Shown here piece after piece: positions 42,309-50,396 of a stretch of 64,000 nt of DNA (the stretch's first letter is position 1; each line of letters starts with the position of its first letter). The notes under the pieces are model-generated. The model was not told where the DNA came from. It saw nothing but the letters and a program-made list of their open reading frames with translations, and ran no database searches. The position numbers and the translations under genes are program-made. Source of the stretch: Verrucomicrobiaceae bacterium (GTDB lineage Bacteria; Verrucomicrobiota; Verrucomicrobiia; Verrucomicrobiales; Verrucomicrobiaceae); the NCBI GenBank assembly GCA_016795465.1, contig JAEUHK010000024.1, positions 1 through 64,000 on the forward strand, given 5' to 3'.

Positions 42309-42856
42309 GGGCAGATGAGTGGGTGAGTTTTCCCCTATACGCCAGCACAACCCACCGTCCACCACGCCTCAACCCACGAAAGCCTGCCTGAAACACACGT
42401 CGCGGGCGGGGTGGGGCGATTTTCGCCGATGAGGCAGAGGTTCGACAGAAGAATGGGGACAGGAGAGCCGAGCAAAGCGAGACCGACAGCCGAAGGCTGC
42501 CCGCAGGGAAGCGAAGCGCATCAATCAGAATCAGATCATTCTTCTGTCCCCATTCTCCTGTCGATAAACCTCATCGCACCGCCCCAGGTCGGGCATCGCA
42601 ACAAAAAAATTCTCAACTTTATGCTTCACCGAACGCTGGGGATTCCATTATAGCTTTCTCACCTATGGACTCCAAGACTCAAAATCATCTCAACATGGTT
42701 CCACCTGTATCAGCGTCGCTCAGGACAATGCCTTCATCGAAGCCTGGAAGCGCGCCCGCATCATCGTGGATGTGGGTGGTAGTCAAGCCGGAGGCGAGAG
42801 GCGAGAAGCCAGAACCGTCACCTGCGCCAGAGCAGCCGAAGTGAATCTAATATCTT
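42309..42856. other. 548-base gene-poor stretch before the TIR/SLATT operon
   Basis: No convincing gene. It holds palindromic element copy C (42442-42564) and an AT-richer segment (42600-42660). At 42695-42844 there is a short open region that reads either as a 49-codon frame or as a protein-like fragment (QDNAFIEAWKRARIIVDVGG) in another frame. The fragment may be the remnant of a gene broken when the adjacent island arrived. TAATAT at 42848-42853 lies only 3 bases from the next ATG. Confidence 0.45.
42442..42564. repeat. Dispersed palindromic element, copy C (long-loop form)
   Basis: Arm 1 at 42442-42466 (TCGACAGAAGAATGGGGACA...) and arm 2 at 42540-42564 (...CCCCATTCTCCTGTCGA) pair over about 25 bp with two mismatches. 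Unlike copies A and B it has a spacer of about 73 bases and the GACAG variant of the core. It lies next to the start of the foreign-looking operon. Confidence 0.8.
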
Positions 42857-43243
42857 ATGAAAAAACGTGCATTCATCAGCTTCGACTACGATCACGATTC
42901 AGATTTGAAGGTGCTCCTTGTCGGCCAAGCCAAGAATCCTGACACCCCATTTGAGATCGCAGACTTCTCCATCAAAGAAGCCATTGCTGTGGACTGGAAA
43001 TCGAAGGCAAGGACACGTATCAAAGGATGCGATGTGGTCGTGGTTATCTGTGGCGAATGGACTCACACTGCCAGCGGCGTATCAGCTGAAGTTGAAATGG
43101 CACAAGGAGAGGGCGTGCCATACTTTTCGCTCGCAGGCCGAAGTGAACGTATATGCCAAAAGCCGACGTCCGCTTACTACAACGACAAGGTTTACAAATG
43201 GACTTGGGACAACTTGAAGCTCCTGTTCAATGGCGCGAGATAA
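42857..43243 (+). CDS. TIR-like (DUF1863 / ThsB-type) domain protein
   Basis: 128 residues, a single domain. KRAFISFDYDHDSDLKVLLV (about 3-22), VGQAKNPDTPFEIADFSIKE, KARTRIKGCDVVVVICG and SAEVEMAQGEGVPYF match the MTH538/DUF1863 TIR-like family that includes Thoeris ThsB. Glu78 or Glu80 in SAEVEMA sits where the TIR catalytic Glu is expected. Members make or sense NAD-derived signals in anti-phage systems, so a signalling role is likely but inferred. It heads an eight-gene operon whose second product resembles SLATT membrane effectors. Base composition is AT-richer than the surrounding host genes. Confidence 0.85.
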   Translation: MKKRAFISFDYDHDSDLKVLLVGQAKNPDTPFEIADFSIKEAIAVDWKSKARTRIKGCDVVVVICGEWTHTASGVSAEVEMAQGEGVPYFSLAGRSERICQKPTSAYYNDKVYKWTWDNLKLLFNGAR

Positions 43244-43283
43244 CTCACTATCTTAGCTAAAAGAACAGAACACCACTACCATC

Positions 43284-44387
43284 ATGGGCGCATACAATCA
43301 CGACTTGCTGCTGGACGAAGATTCCGTTGAGAAGTTTCCACATATCAAGGATATTCTTTGTGACCCTGTTCTTCAAGCGGAGTTCAAGGTGCACGACAAA
43401 AGAGCGAAGCGTGCCAAAGGGTGGTTTCACGGTCTTGGCGTTGCAGCTCTTGTGTTGGGGATCCTCGGATTGCTCCTTGCTCTTGCGGAAGTATCATCTC
43501 CCGCATTCCATTTAGCTGTGTGGCCCAAGTGGATGAGCTTAGTTGGACCGTGTTCTGCGCTTATGGCCATCTTCATTTACTTCGCCAGTCAGTTGCTTCG
43601 ACTCCGTGAGAAATGGCTAGCCTCGTTGTTTGCCCGTGAACGGATGCGGCAATGGCATTTTCAGCGCTTTCTAGACGGCAAAACCGTTAGCCAACTTGGA
43701 GAAGCGGGGGAGCGTCATCTTGCTCAAGCAGAACTACAGCGCAGATGGGCATTGTTCCGGGATAGTCTCAACCGTGACCCAGGAGGCGCGATGGATGCTT
43801 ATGTAAAGAGAAAGGAAGACTTTCCAAAGTGGGACCACCCACAAACCGACTACAGACCGGGTTCTGTTGCCGAAGAGGTATTCACAGCCTTGAGTGACCT
43901 TAGGCTCGAACATCAAGTTCAGTTCTCGGTCAAGAAGACGTTGCCTAGTGGCCATGAAATCACTCTCCCACCGAACGAGCGGGACCGCATTTCGGAATGG
44001 CTAGCTAGATCGACGTTCATCGCGGCTATCGCCTTGGCTGCGTTGCAAGTTCTTTTATATAGTTACCTTGCTACAATCGAGCACTCATCCCATGCAGCTA
44101 AGCTAGAGGAGTTGGGGGTAGGATTGAACGTGCTAGCGGTATTGTTTGCGATTCTGAGTGCGGGCATCCGCGTGTATCGGATCGGCTATACGCTTCCTGG
44201 CGAGTCCGAGTCCTACCAGCACTACCTCGAGCGCTGCGAAATTTTCCTGCGGGCATGGGAGCACACTGCATTCGACAAGCAAAGCAAGACTCTTGATACC
44301 ACCGAACTCCTCAACCTCGAGATCGAAGCCTATCGTGAATTGAGGCACTTCCTCACAATCAAGAGAACGGCGAGCTTCTTGTTCTGA
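43284..44387 (+). CDS. SLATT-like (DUF4231) four-helix membrane protein
   Basis: 367 residues with two pairs of membrane helices at about 51-68, 84-104, 245-262 and 278-295. The C-terminal pair with the following helix (SESYQHYLERCEIFLRAWEH, then LLNLEIEAYRELRHFLTIKR) resembles the SLATT/DUF4231 effectors that Burroughs and Aravind linked to nucleotide-centred conflict systems. These are thought to form pores or disturb the membrane when triggered. The N-terminal pair may be a duplicated, diverged unit. It follows the TIR-like gene by 40 bases. Confidence 0.65.
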   Translation: MGAYNHDLLLDEDSVEKFPHIKDILCDPVLQAEFKVHDKRAKRAKGWFHGLGVAALVLGILGLLLALAEVSSPAFHLAVWPKWMSLVGPCSALMAIFIYFASQLLRLREKWLASLFARERMRQWHFQRFLDGKTVSQLGEAGERHLAQAELQRRWALFRDSLNRDPGGAMDAYVKRKEDFPKWDHPQTDYRPGSVAEEVFTALSDLRLEHQVQFSVKKTLPSGHEITLPPNERDRISEWLARSTFIAAIALAALQVLLYSYLATIEHSSHAAKLEELGVGLNVLAVLFAILSAGIRVYRIGYTLPGESESYQHYLERCEIFLRAWEHTAFDKQSKTLDTTELLNLEIEAYRELRHFLTIKRTASFLF

Positions 44388-44419
44388 CATGTGAGCCAGC
44401 ATCTATGCCCTAAACAAAT

Positions 44420-44953
44420 ATGCATGAAGTCGCTTTCAATCGCTCAGTCTTTATAAGTTCCACCAGCCGTGGATTAAACTCCTACCGGGAGCAGATCGTT
44501 GAGATGCTTAGAGCTCACGATATTGCGGCTATCGAACAACGGTCCTTCAAGCCCGAACAAGAGGACGCGCTAAAGTTGATTAACAATGCAATTCTGAGAG
44601 CGACCGGAGTCATTTGCCTTGTCGGGCCCTATTTCGGTGTTCCCAAAGACAAGATGAACGAAGACATGTCGCCCAGGCTCTCCTATACACAGTGGGAGTG
44701 TCTGCTCGCCATGCGGCTTGGGCTGAAGCCTCTCATCTATGTGCTTGAAGATGCCTTTTTCGAAGACCAGGGGGGAATTCAAGACGAAGCGGAATTGTAT
44801 CCTGAACTGCCCGATTCTCTCTACTTCAGAAAGTGGCAGAACGACTTTCGCAAGCACCTCGCGATTGACTGTGGTAGAGGCTCCATCAAAACACCGTCTG
44901 AACTATGGCGACGGTTGGCAATGATCAATTGGGAGAAATGGCCTACAAAATGA
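44420..44953 (+). CDS. DUF4062-domain protein
   Basis: 177 residues. RSVFISSTSRGLNSYREQIVEML at the N-terminus and ILRATGVICLVGPYFGVP followed by SYTQWECLLAMRLGLKPLIYVLEDAFF are the DUF4062 pattern, a flavodoxin/TIR-related Rossmann fold often found in NTPase-linked immune proteins. The C-terminus (YFRKWQNDFRKHLAIDCG ... ELWRRLAMINWEK) extends beyond the core. It may bind a nucleotide ligand. It lies between the SLATT-like gene and the large unknown gene, overlapping the latter by four bases. Confidence 0.75.
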   Translation: MHEVAFNRSVFISSTSRGLNSYREQIVEMLRAHDIAAIEQRSFKPEQEDALKLINNAILRATGVICLVGPYFGVPKDKMNEDMSPRLSYTQWECLLAMRLGLKPLIYVLEDAFFEDQGGIQDEAELYPELPDSLYFRKWQNDFRKHLAIDCGRGSIKTPSELWRRLAMINWEKWPTK

Positions 44954-47142
44954 ACGATCAAGAAAAATCAGAACCAACTTCTGAAGCGGCGAAGGACTCT
45001 CCGGCTGAGGACGCCAAGCAGTCAACACCTTCCAGCCAGGGGGGGCTTCCCTCAAATGACACCAAAGTAAACGATGGTGGAAACCCAGCCAGTGGCCCGG
45101 ATAAGCCATATGACTATGCTGGGATCCACGGCCAAAAACGAAATGACGCTGATGCCGAGAAGGACATTGAGAACGACTATCTTGAGAAGCTCTTCGCTTC
45201 ACCCCAACCACCCCGTGACATTGATGCCTCTCCTTTCGTCTCAATTCCTGATTGGGAGTCTGCGAAAGCAGACTTTGCACACACACGTTGCATAGTGATT
45301 CACAGCACTGGCCTACAGATGGAGGCAGCCGCCCACTTGATGGCGCGAACCCAGGCAATGACTGTTTACGAAACTAACGCCAAGAAGGCGGGACCTGGAT
45401 TCACGAGTGACATTCTTCGCATACTTTGTAGCGCGGCGATTGAGGGTTCCGCCTGTGTGATCATGAGTTACATCGGCAATGAGAAGTCATTCGAGGCTAC
45501 ATGCCGCAATATCTCGAAGGCAGTCGCGCATGTAAATGACAACGGAGATCGCACTTGGCGCTCAAGCCGGTCATTCATTATTTATACCCATTCGAAAGGT
45601 GTCGAAAAACTAGTCGCAAATAACAGTTGGTTCGAGAATATTGCCCTGCTTGAGATACCAGACACGGCACGGGAAGCTAAGTCTGCGGGCTACAATTCGC
45701 TTCGCACTGTCGTCGATGGTCTCCACGAGACTCCGCCAACTGACTTTGCTGAGATTGTAGCTAGGGAACGTGAAACCTATATCCCGTTTATATTGACAAG
45801 GATAGCTGTGTTGTTCCCGAACCTGACTACCACCAATTTTGAACGACTTGTCGATCACATTTTGGGAACACGCGAAATCGAAGTTACGCCTGGCACCAAA
45901 GAATCAGATGCCCGGACTGCGGGAGCAAAAAGCCTCTGGAGATCGGCAAAACCATACTTTGAGAAGCAAGCAGGCTTAGTCAGGGCATCACTGCCGGGAG
46001 AGCCTCAGCGATTTCGATTCTGGAGCAAGGAAATGGAGGACAAGGCAAATGCATGGGGGTGGGAAGATCCAGAGGCGTTGTTTTTTGTATTCTCAGATGT
46101 GTCAGGCATGAACATTCTCTTTGGAGAACACGTTGGACGAGAAGATGAGGAACTCTTCAGCGGATATTTGGCGGCTGCGGTGCAGCTGGCTATTCGTGCT
46201 CCCGGGTTGTTTGGTGCGCGTTGGCTTGAGACGCTGGCACGAGATTACGCTGCTTGGGTCCACCTTGAAACCGACCAGCTTACCGCCAAGGGGATCGACA
46301 TCTTTTCGCTGCTCGGGCAGTTGGTTAAAGCTGCTAAACAGCGAAAACTCTGGGGACGTTTTTCGGAGCGGATGGGTGAACTACTAAATCAACTGTTTCG
46401 TGATGGCATCCCGGCCTTGGTTGACCAGTTTATGGATAGGCTCTTCAAGCAGGGCCTTCACGGACTGGCGTTGCTGGTAGCGCTAAACATAACGGAGGCA
46501 CGAGAGGAGTGGCTTACCGAATGGATGAAACGTGTGATGAACGAAGGCGATGCAGATGATCGGAGGACCGTAATCTACCAAATTGTGCGTGAGATTTGTC
46601 GAGGGACAGACTCGGCAGCGCCGCGCCTTCAAGCTATCTTGGATTGGTCCGTCTCCAAGAATACAAGTGTTCAAAGAGCAGCATACAGCTTTCCAGCAGT
46701 ATTGATCGACTTTGTAGATGGCAAGGAGTTCGATCCGAATTCGGACACGTCCCCGCTCGTGCGGGCTATGACCTCGCCCAGCCCTGTGAAGGAAACGGTG
46801 CAGGGACTTTGCGAGCATCTAATGAATGCCAAGTTTTTCCCTTCGGGCGCTGCGGAGTGCCATGACGGAAACGAACTGGACGCCGTCGCCATCACGCTCT
46901 TCCAATTTGCCAATGGCTTGCCAAACGGCCAATTGCTGACAGCGCTCAAATTGGCGAGGTTCACCATGAGTTGGATGAAGTTGCGCGAGCAGACTGAGGT
47001 TCGCAAATGGTGGCAGGGCTTCGCTGACTACCTAGCTACTCAAAAACGTGCTATCCCTATAACTGCGAGGGAAGAGTCAAAGATGCGACTCGCTGATCTG
47101 GATCGCAGATACTCCATTTGCAAGACATTGATCCGCCATTGA
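44950..47142 (+). CDS. Large protein of unknown function in the TIR/SLATT operon
   Basis: 730 residues when started at the ATG at 44950, which gives an ATGA overlap with the DUF4062 gene. The first 80 or so residues are Ser/Pro/Asp-rich and probably disordered. Residues about 95-240 look alpha/beta (TRCIVIHSTGLQMEAAAHLM, then IEGSACVIMSYIGNEKSFEA and RSFIIYTHSKGVEKLV) with a STAND-like layout, but no Walker A lysine is visible. The remainder is helical, including LMDRLFKQGLHGLALLVALN-type repeats. I do not recognise the family. Central position and length suggest a scaffold or sensor. Confidence 0.6.
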   Translation: MNDQEKSEPTSEAAKDSPAEDAKQSTPSSQGGLPSNDTKVNDGGNPASGPDKPYDYAGIHGQKRNDADAEKDIENDYLEKLFASPQPPRDIDASPFVSIPDWESAKADFAHTRCIVIHSTGLQMEAAAHLMARTQAMTVYETNAKKAGPGFTSDILRILCSAAIEGSACVIMSYIGNEKSFEATCRNISKAVAHVNDNGDRTWRSSRSFIIYTHSKGVEKLVANNSWFENIALLEIPDTAREAKSAGYNSLRTVVDGLHETPPTDFAEIVARERETYIPFILTRIAVLFPNLTTTNFERLVDHILGTREIEVTPGTKESDARTAGAKSLWRSAKPYFEKQAGLVRASLPGEPQRFRFWSKEMEDKANAWGWEDPEALFFVFSDVSGMNILFGEHVGREDEELFSGYLAAAVQLAIRAPGLFGARWLETLARDYAAWVHLETDQLTAKGIDIFSLLGQLVKAAKQRKLWGRFSERMGELLNQLFRDGIPALVDQFMDRLFKQGLHGLALLVALNITEAREEWLTEWMKRVMNEGDADDRRTVIYQIVREICRGTDSAAPRLQAILDWSVSKNTSVQRAAYSFPAVLIDFVDGKEFDPNSDTSPLVRAMTSPSPVKETVQGLCEHLMNAKFFPSGAAECHDGNELDAVAITLFQFANGLPNGQLLTALKLARFTMSWMKLREQTEVRKWWQGFADYLATQKRAIPITAREESKMRLADLDRRYSICKTLIRH

Positions 47143-47164
47143 ATTCAATTTTACCACACCTGTT

Positions 47165-48391
47165 ATGCCCCAGAACACCATCTATTTAGTCCGAAAGGGA
47201 ACCGAGCTGCGCGATGCAGAGCGCGAAGCGCGCATCCAAATTACTCCTCCAGCGAATACGCTCGTTGAACAAATCCTTCCGCCGATTTTCAGTCGGCAGG
47301 CGTTTGTAGTGCCTCATGGCTCACTAGCTGTGCCGCTCGATCTGGACGGACTTCCGCTTCGTGCGCGAATCAAGGAGACCGGTGATCAGGTTCAAATTTA
47401 CCCGGAGTTTCGAATCACCGGTGTCGATGGCGACGAAGGAGGCAAGCAACTCGCGCGAGCGGTGTTTCATCGGTTTGATGAACAACTGGTGGTCATTCGT
47501 GAACGGCTCGATGGAATATTCCGTTCGCGCCTCGGTCAACAACCTGACGCCACCGAATTGGAGGCCATTGCATCCAGCTCTAATCATGCGTCAGAGCCAA
47601 TAGTTCGCACAATCCGAATGGAATTGGGATTGAAGGTAGAGTGGACGCTTCAACCAGAGCCACAAACTGCCACTTGGCTTCAGAAACTTGCCATCTCGAC
47701 CCCGATCTCGCGAACATTGACGTTCAACAAGGAGCTTCCAACAACAGAGTTTAAGCTAACCTTTACTGTCACCGTGGAGCGTGCCGATCTAGCCCATGTT
47801 CATCGTGTCCAACGAAGAGCTTTGCAGAATCTGACTCCCGACCAGGAAATTCAGAGGTTGGAGGCCAGGGTTTATGAAATAACGAATCCAGCGTTCCGGG
47901 CCATTTGGACGGGAATCAATGTGTGGAATGGCGACATCATCCGGGAGCTTGCGAAAGAAGGGTTCGGCTCAGTAGTCGCAAGAAGAGTTTCGAACGAGTT
48001 TGGCTATCAGGTGCGGTTTTCGGACTTTACCCCAGAGCCAAATGCCGCTGTGTTGCAGGCACTGAAGCAGGTGTCACCCCAAGCGATGCTCTTGGAAATT
48101 CACCAGGGTCAACAGAAGCTGTATCTTGAACTTCAAAAGACACGCCAGGAGACTCTGCTCGCGAACGAAGGCAATTTTGAATCAGTGAAGGACTTGGACG
48201 AGCGCATTGCGCGGGCGAAGCAAGAAATGGAGACCTCACGCACGGAGCACCTTCAGGGACCGCAACAACAGATACAAATGCTCGAAGGCGTGAAAGGAGG
48301 TGTGGGTGAGGATCTTCGTCGGAAGTTTCGCGATGCACTATTGCTGGAGGACTCATCCGGTGATGAGGACAAGTATCGACCACGTTCTTGA
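47165..48391 (+). CDS. Coiled-coil protein of unknown function in the TIR/SLATT operon
   Basis: 408 residues without signal peptide or membrane helix. The N-terminal half is alpha/beta (AFVVPHGSLAVPLDLDGLPL, then IYPEFRITGVDG). A middle beta domain (RTLTFNKELPTTEFKLTFTV) precedes a long charged helix from about residue 310 (GQQKLYLELQKTRQETLLAN, ESVKDLDERIARAKQEMETS), likely coiled coil. The shape is reminiscent of band-7/flotillin-type scaffolds, but no signature supports that. It lies 22 bases after the large unknown gene. Confidence 0.55.
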   Translation: MPQNTIYLVRKGTELRDAEREARIQITPPANTLVEQILPPIFSRQAFVVPHGSLAVPLDLDGLPLRARIKETGDQVQIYPEFRITGVDGDEGGKQLARAVFHRFDEQLVVIRERLDGIFRSRLGQQPDATELEAIASSSNHASEPIVRTIRMELGLKVEWTLQPEPQTATWLQKLAISTPISRTLTFNKELPTTEFKLTFTVTVERADLAHVHRVQRRALQNLTPDQEIQRLEARVYEITNPAFRAIWTGINVWNGDIIRELAKEGFGSVVARRVSNEFGYQVRFSDFTPEPNAAVLQALKQVSPQAMLLEIHQGQQKLYLELQKTRQETLLANEGNFESVKDLDERIARAKQEMETSRTEHLQGPQQQIQMLEGVKGGVGEDLRRKFRDALLLEDSSGDEDKYRPRS

Positions 48392-48400
48392 GGCCTTGCT

Positions 48401-49192
48401 ATGGCAACCGTTTCCTTCAGATGTCAAAATCAGCAGTGCCGGGACTACATGAAGCGAGTCTCGGCAGGGGACGAATTTGTATGTCGCTGGGACACCTGCC
48501 GAGGAAAGGCGCTTTTGCGTGGAGAATATGTGGAGCAGGAAACTCCGTTTTGGGCTAAGCAGTCCTTCTTGGCGAGCCTTGCTGGGTTGTTTGCGATGGC
48601 TTTTGTGGCGTATGTTTTTTTGCGACCGGCGCCCCCTCAGCCTCCCGTTCAAGTTAGCGTCACGATTCCGCCAGGCTCGATTCAAGTGGTGAACAACACA
48701 AAGACACAAGAAGATGAAACTAGTGCGAAAAAGCCTATTGAAACACCCCCATCTCCGAATCCTCAGTTTGAAGTTGAGACGCTTGTTGCATGTGCAGATC
48801 GGATTTTGAGTCAGTTTCGCAATCTGCACATTGCCCGTGCCACCTCATCGACAAAGTTCCTCAACGGACAACGGCAAACCGCGATTGATAGAACTGCGGA
48901 TGAAGCTCTGGAACAAATTAAACTCACCTATCAGCAGGAAAAACTTTTCGAGGACAAGGCGAAGGAAATCGAAGGGAAGATCGAGGCCGAACTGACATCC
49001 TATATGTCCTGTATGGAACGAATGAAACTGTTCACTAGCGGCGCGGTTTCAGATGCATTCGAGGCAGTCACGTCACAACGAGCAGCTCTTCCCACAAGCA
49101 GGTCGACCCCCGTTGGACTTGCACAGCAGCATTGGTCCAAACACATGACCAGAGAGCAGATCAAATCATCTTTCGAACAACACTCCGAGTAA
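48401..49192 (+). CDS. Zinc-ribbon, single-pass membrane protein
   Basis: 263 residues. Cys8, Cys13, Cys28 and Cys33 form a C-x4-C ... C-x4-C metal ribbon at the N-terminus. A membrane helix runs at about 55-74 (SFLASLAGLFAMAFVAYVFL), followed by a Pro-rich linker and a helical domain (FEVETLVACADRILSQFRNL ... EQIKLTYQQEKLFEDKAKEI). The ribbon would be cytoplasmic and the helical domain outside, linking the cytoplasmic operon products to the two lipoproteins coded next. The topology is predicted by eye. Confidence 0.6.
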   Translation: MATVSFRCQNQQCRDYMKRVSAGDEFVCRWDTCRGKALLRGEYVEQETPFWAKQSFLASLAGLFAMAFVAYVFLRPAPPQPPVQVSVTIPPGSIQVVNNTKTQEDETSAKKPIETPPSPNPQFEVETLVACADRILSQFRNLHIARATSSTKFLNGQRQTAIDRTADEALEQIKLTYQQEKLFEDKAKEIEGKIEAELTSYMSCMERMKLFTSGAVSDAFEAVTSQRAALPTSRSTPVGLAQQHWSKHMTREQIKSSFEQHSE

Positions 49193-49201
49193 CAAATCCC
49201 C

Positions 49202-49648
49202 ATGAATCCTCCTTCCCTTCGTGCTTTTCTCCTGCTTGGGACTTCCTTAGCGCTTTCTGTCTTCATCACCTCGTGCGCCATGACCGGCGATCCCATGGAG
49301 GACACCATTTTCTTCAGTCGTCAAATGGCGGATCAGAGGCTCGCGCAAAAGCGCTACGAGTTGGGGCAGGAACAGAGGGCAACCGAAGCTGAACAAATTC
49401 GCTCCCGGACGTTAAACCAACAGATCTCCAGCGAGAGGGCTGCCAAGCAAAAGAATGACAGCGATGCTGCCGATTTGCGATCTAAGATAGGACTAGCAGA
49501 GGCCGAGCTGGCAAAGGCGGAGCAAGATGTTGCCGATGCGGAAAGCCAGGGGGGCGTTGACCGTGCCGCTATCAAGCGACGAGACGATTTACAAGCAGAG
49601 GTAAATCGGCTCACGAAAATCTTGCACCGTCTGCTCAGCATAGAATAG
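49202..49648 (+). CDS. Coiled-coil lipoprotein
   Basis: 148 residues. The leader FLLLGTSLALSVFITSC ends in a lipobox with the lipidated Cys near 25. The mature part is almost wholly helical and charged (RQMADQRLAQKRYELGQEQR, then LRSKIGLAEAELAKAEQDVA), with heptad spacing typical of a coiled coil. It resembles small outer-membrane spacer lipoproteins. It lies 9 bases after the zinc-ribbon gene in the same operon. Function unknown. Confidence 0.65.
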   Translation: MNPPSLRAFLLLGTSLALSVFITSCAMTGDPMEDTIFFSRQMADQRLAQKRYELGQEQRATEAEQIRSRTLNQQISSERAAKQKNDSDAADLRSKIGLAEAELAKAEQDVADAESQGGVDRAAIKRRDDLQAEVNRLTKILHRLLSIE

Positions 49649-49662
49649 CATCCTCCAGTCCC

Positions 49663-50319
49663 ATGAAAACAAACACCCTCATCCGCATCGTGTATCTCCT
49701 CTGCCTTGTGAGTTTGGCCTCTTGTGTCGCCCCCGGCAATCCGGCAGTTCGAGAGGCACGCGGAAAGTTCAATTCACGCAGGACGATCGCTCAAGGAACA
49801 ATTGGAGGGGCATTGCTCGGAGCTGCGATTGGTGCGGCCATTGGTGCCACCCAGGGAAACGGAGATCGAAATGACATCGCACGCGGGGCTGCCTTCGGGG
49901 CACTCGCCGGGGGAGTGGCGGGGAATGTGTATGGGCGGAACGTCGCGCAACAGCGTCAAGCGTATGCTGTTCGCGAAGGAGCGCTTGATAATGCGATTGC
50001 GAACGCATCCTCAACGAGGAAAGCTGCGTCGGAGTTCAACCACGCACTTGCTGGCCAACTGAAGAAGGCTCGGGCCGACAAATCCACCACGGCTGGAACT
50101 GTAGCTGATGCCCAAGCGGTCCTTTCTTCTGTCAATCGTGAGATTGCAAGGCAGAGAAGCGCACTTGATTCCGCAAGAACGGCCGGGTTGTCGACAAGGG
50201 ATCAGCATCGACTTCAAACGGAGATCAGCGGCCTTGAAGGCGAGCGACGGCAGTTGCAGTCCAACATCGACAGACTTGCCGCACCTGCGTCGCCTGCAGG
50301 CCTGGCTGGGGCACGCTGA
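49663..50319 (+). CDS. Glycine-zipper lipoprotein
   Basis: 218 residues. A signal (IRIVYLLCLVSLASC) has the lipidated Cys near 21. Residues about 47-95 hold glycine-zipper repeats (GTIGGALLGAAIGAAIGATQ, then GAAFGALAGGVAGNVYG), as in membrane-inserting or outer-membrane lipoproteins. The C-terminal half is a coiled coil (VLSSVNREIARQRSALDSAR, then LQTEISGLEGERRQLQSNID). It is the last gene of the eight-gene operon and is followed by a small hairpin at 50336-50357. It may insert into a membrane. Confidence 0.65.
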   Translation: MKTNTLIRIVYLLCLVSLASCVAPGNPAVREARGKFNSRRTIAQGTIGGALLGAAIGAAIGATQGNGDRNDIARGAAFGALAGGVAGNVYGRNVAQQRQAYAVREGALDNAIANASSTRKAASEFNHALAGQLKKARADKSTTAGTVADAQAVLSSVNREIARQRSALDSARTAGLSTRDQHRLQTEISGLEGERRQLQSNIDRLAAPASPAGLAGAR

Positions 50320-50335
50320 ATAATTTTAGATTCAC

Positions 50336-50357
50336 GGAACATTCAAAGGAATGTTCC
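50336..50357 (+). terminator. Hairpin after the TIR/SLATT operon
   Basis: GGAACATTC (50336-50344) pairs with GAATGTTCC (50349-50357) around AAAG, a 9-bp stem 16 bases after the last stop codon. No clear T-run follows, so it is a possible terminator or an mRNA-end or operator structure. Confidence 0.45.
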
Positions 50358-50396
50358 ATGAAACCATCGAAAGATTGACAAAGTTTTTGCCAGCCA

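Noticed and set aside
42695..42844. 49-codon ORF before the TIR-like gene
   Set aside because: Pro/Ser-rich, no recognised feature, and another frame of the same stretch looks equally protein-like; treated as remnant sequence.
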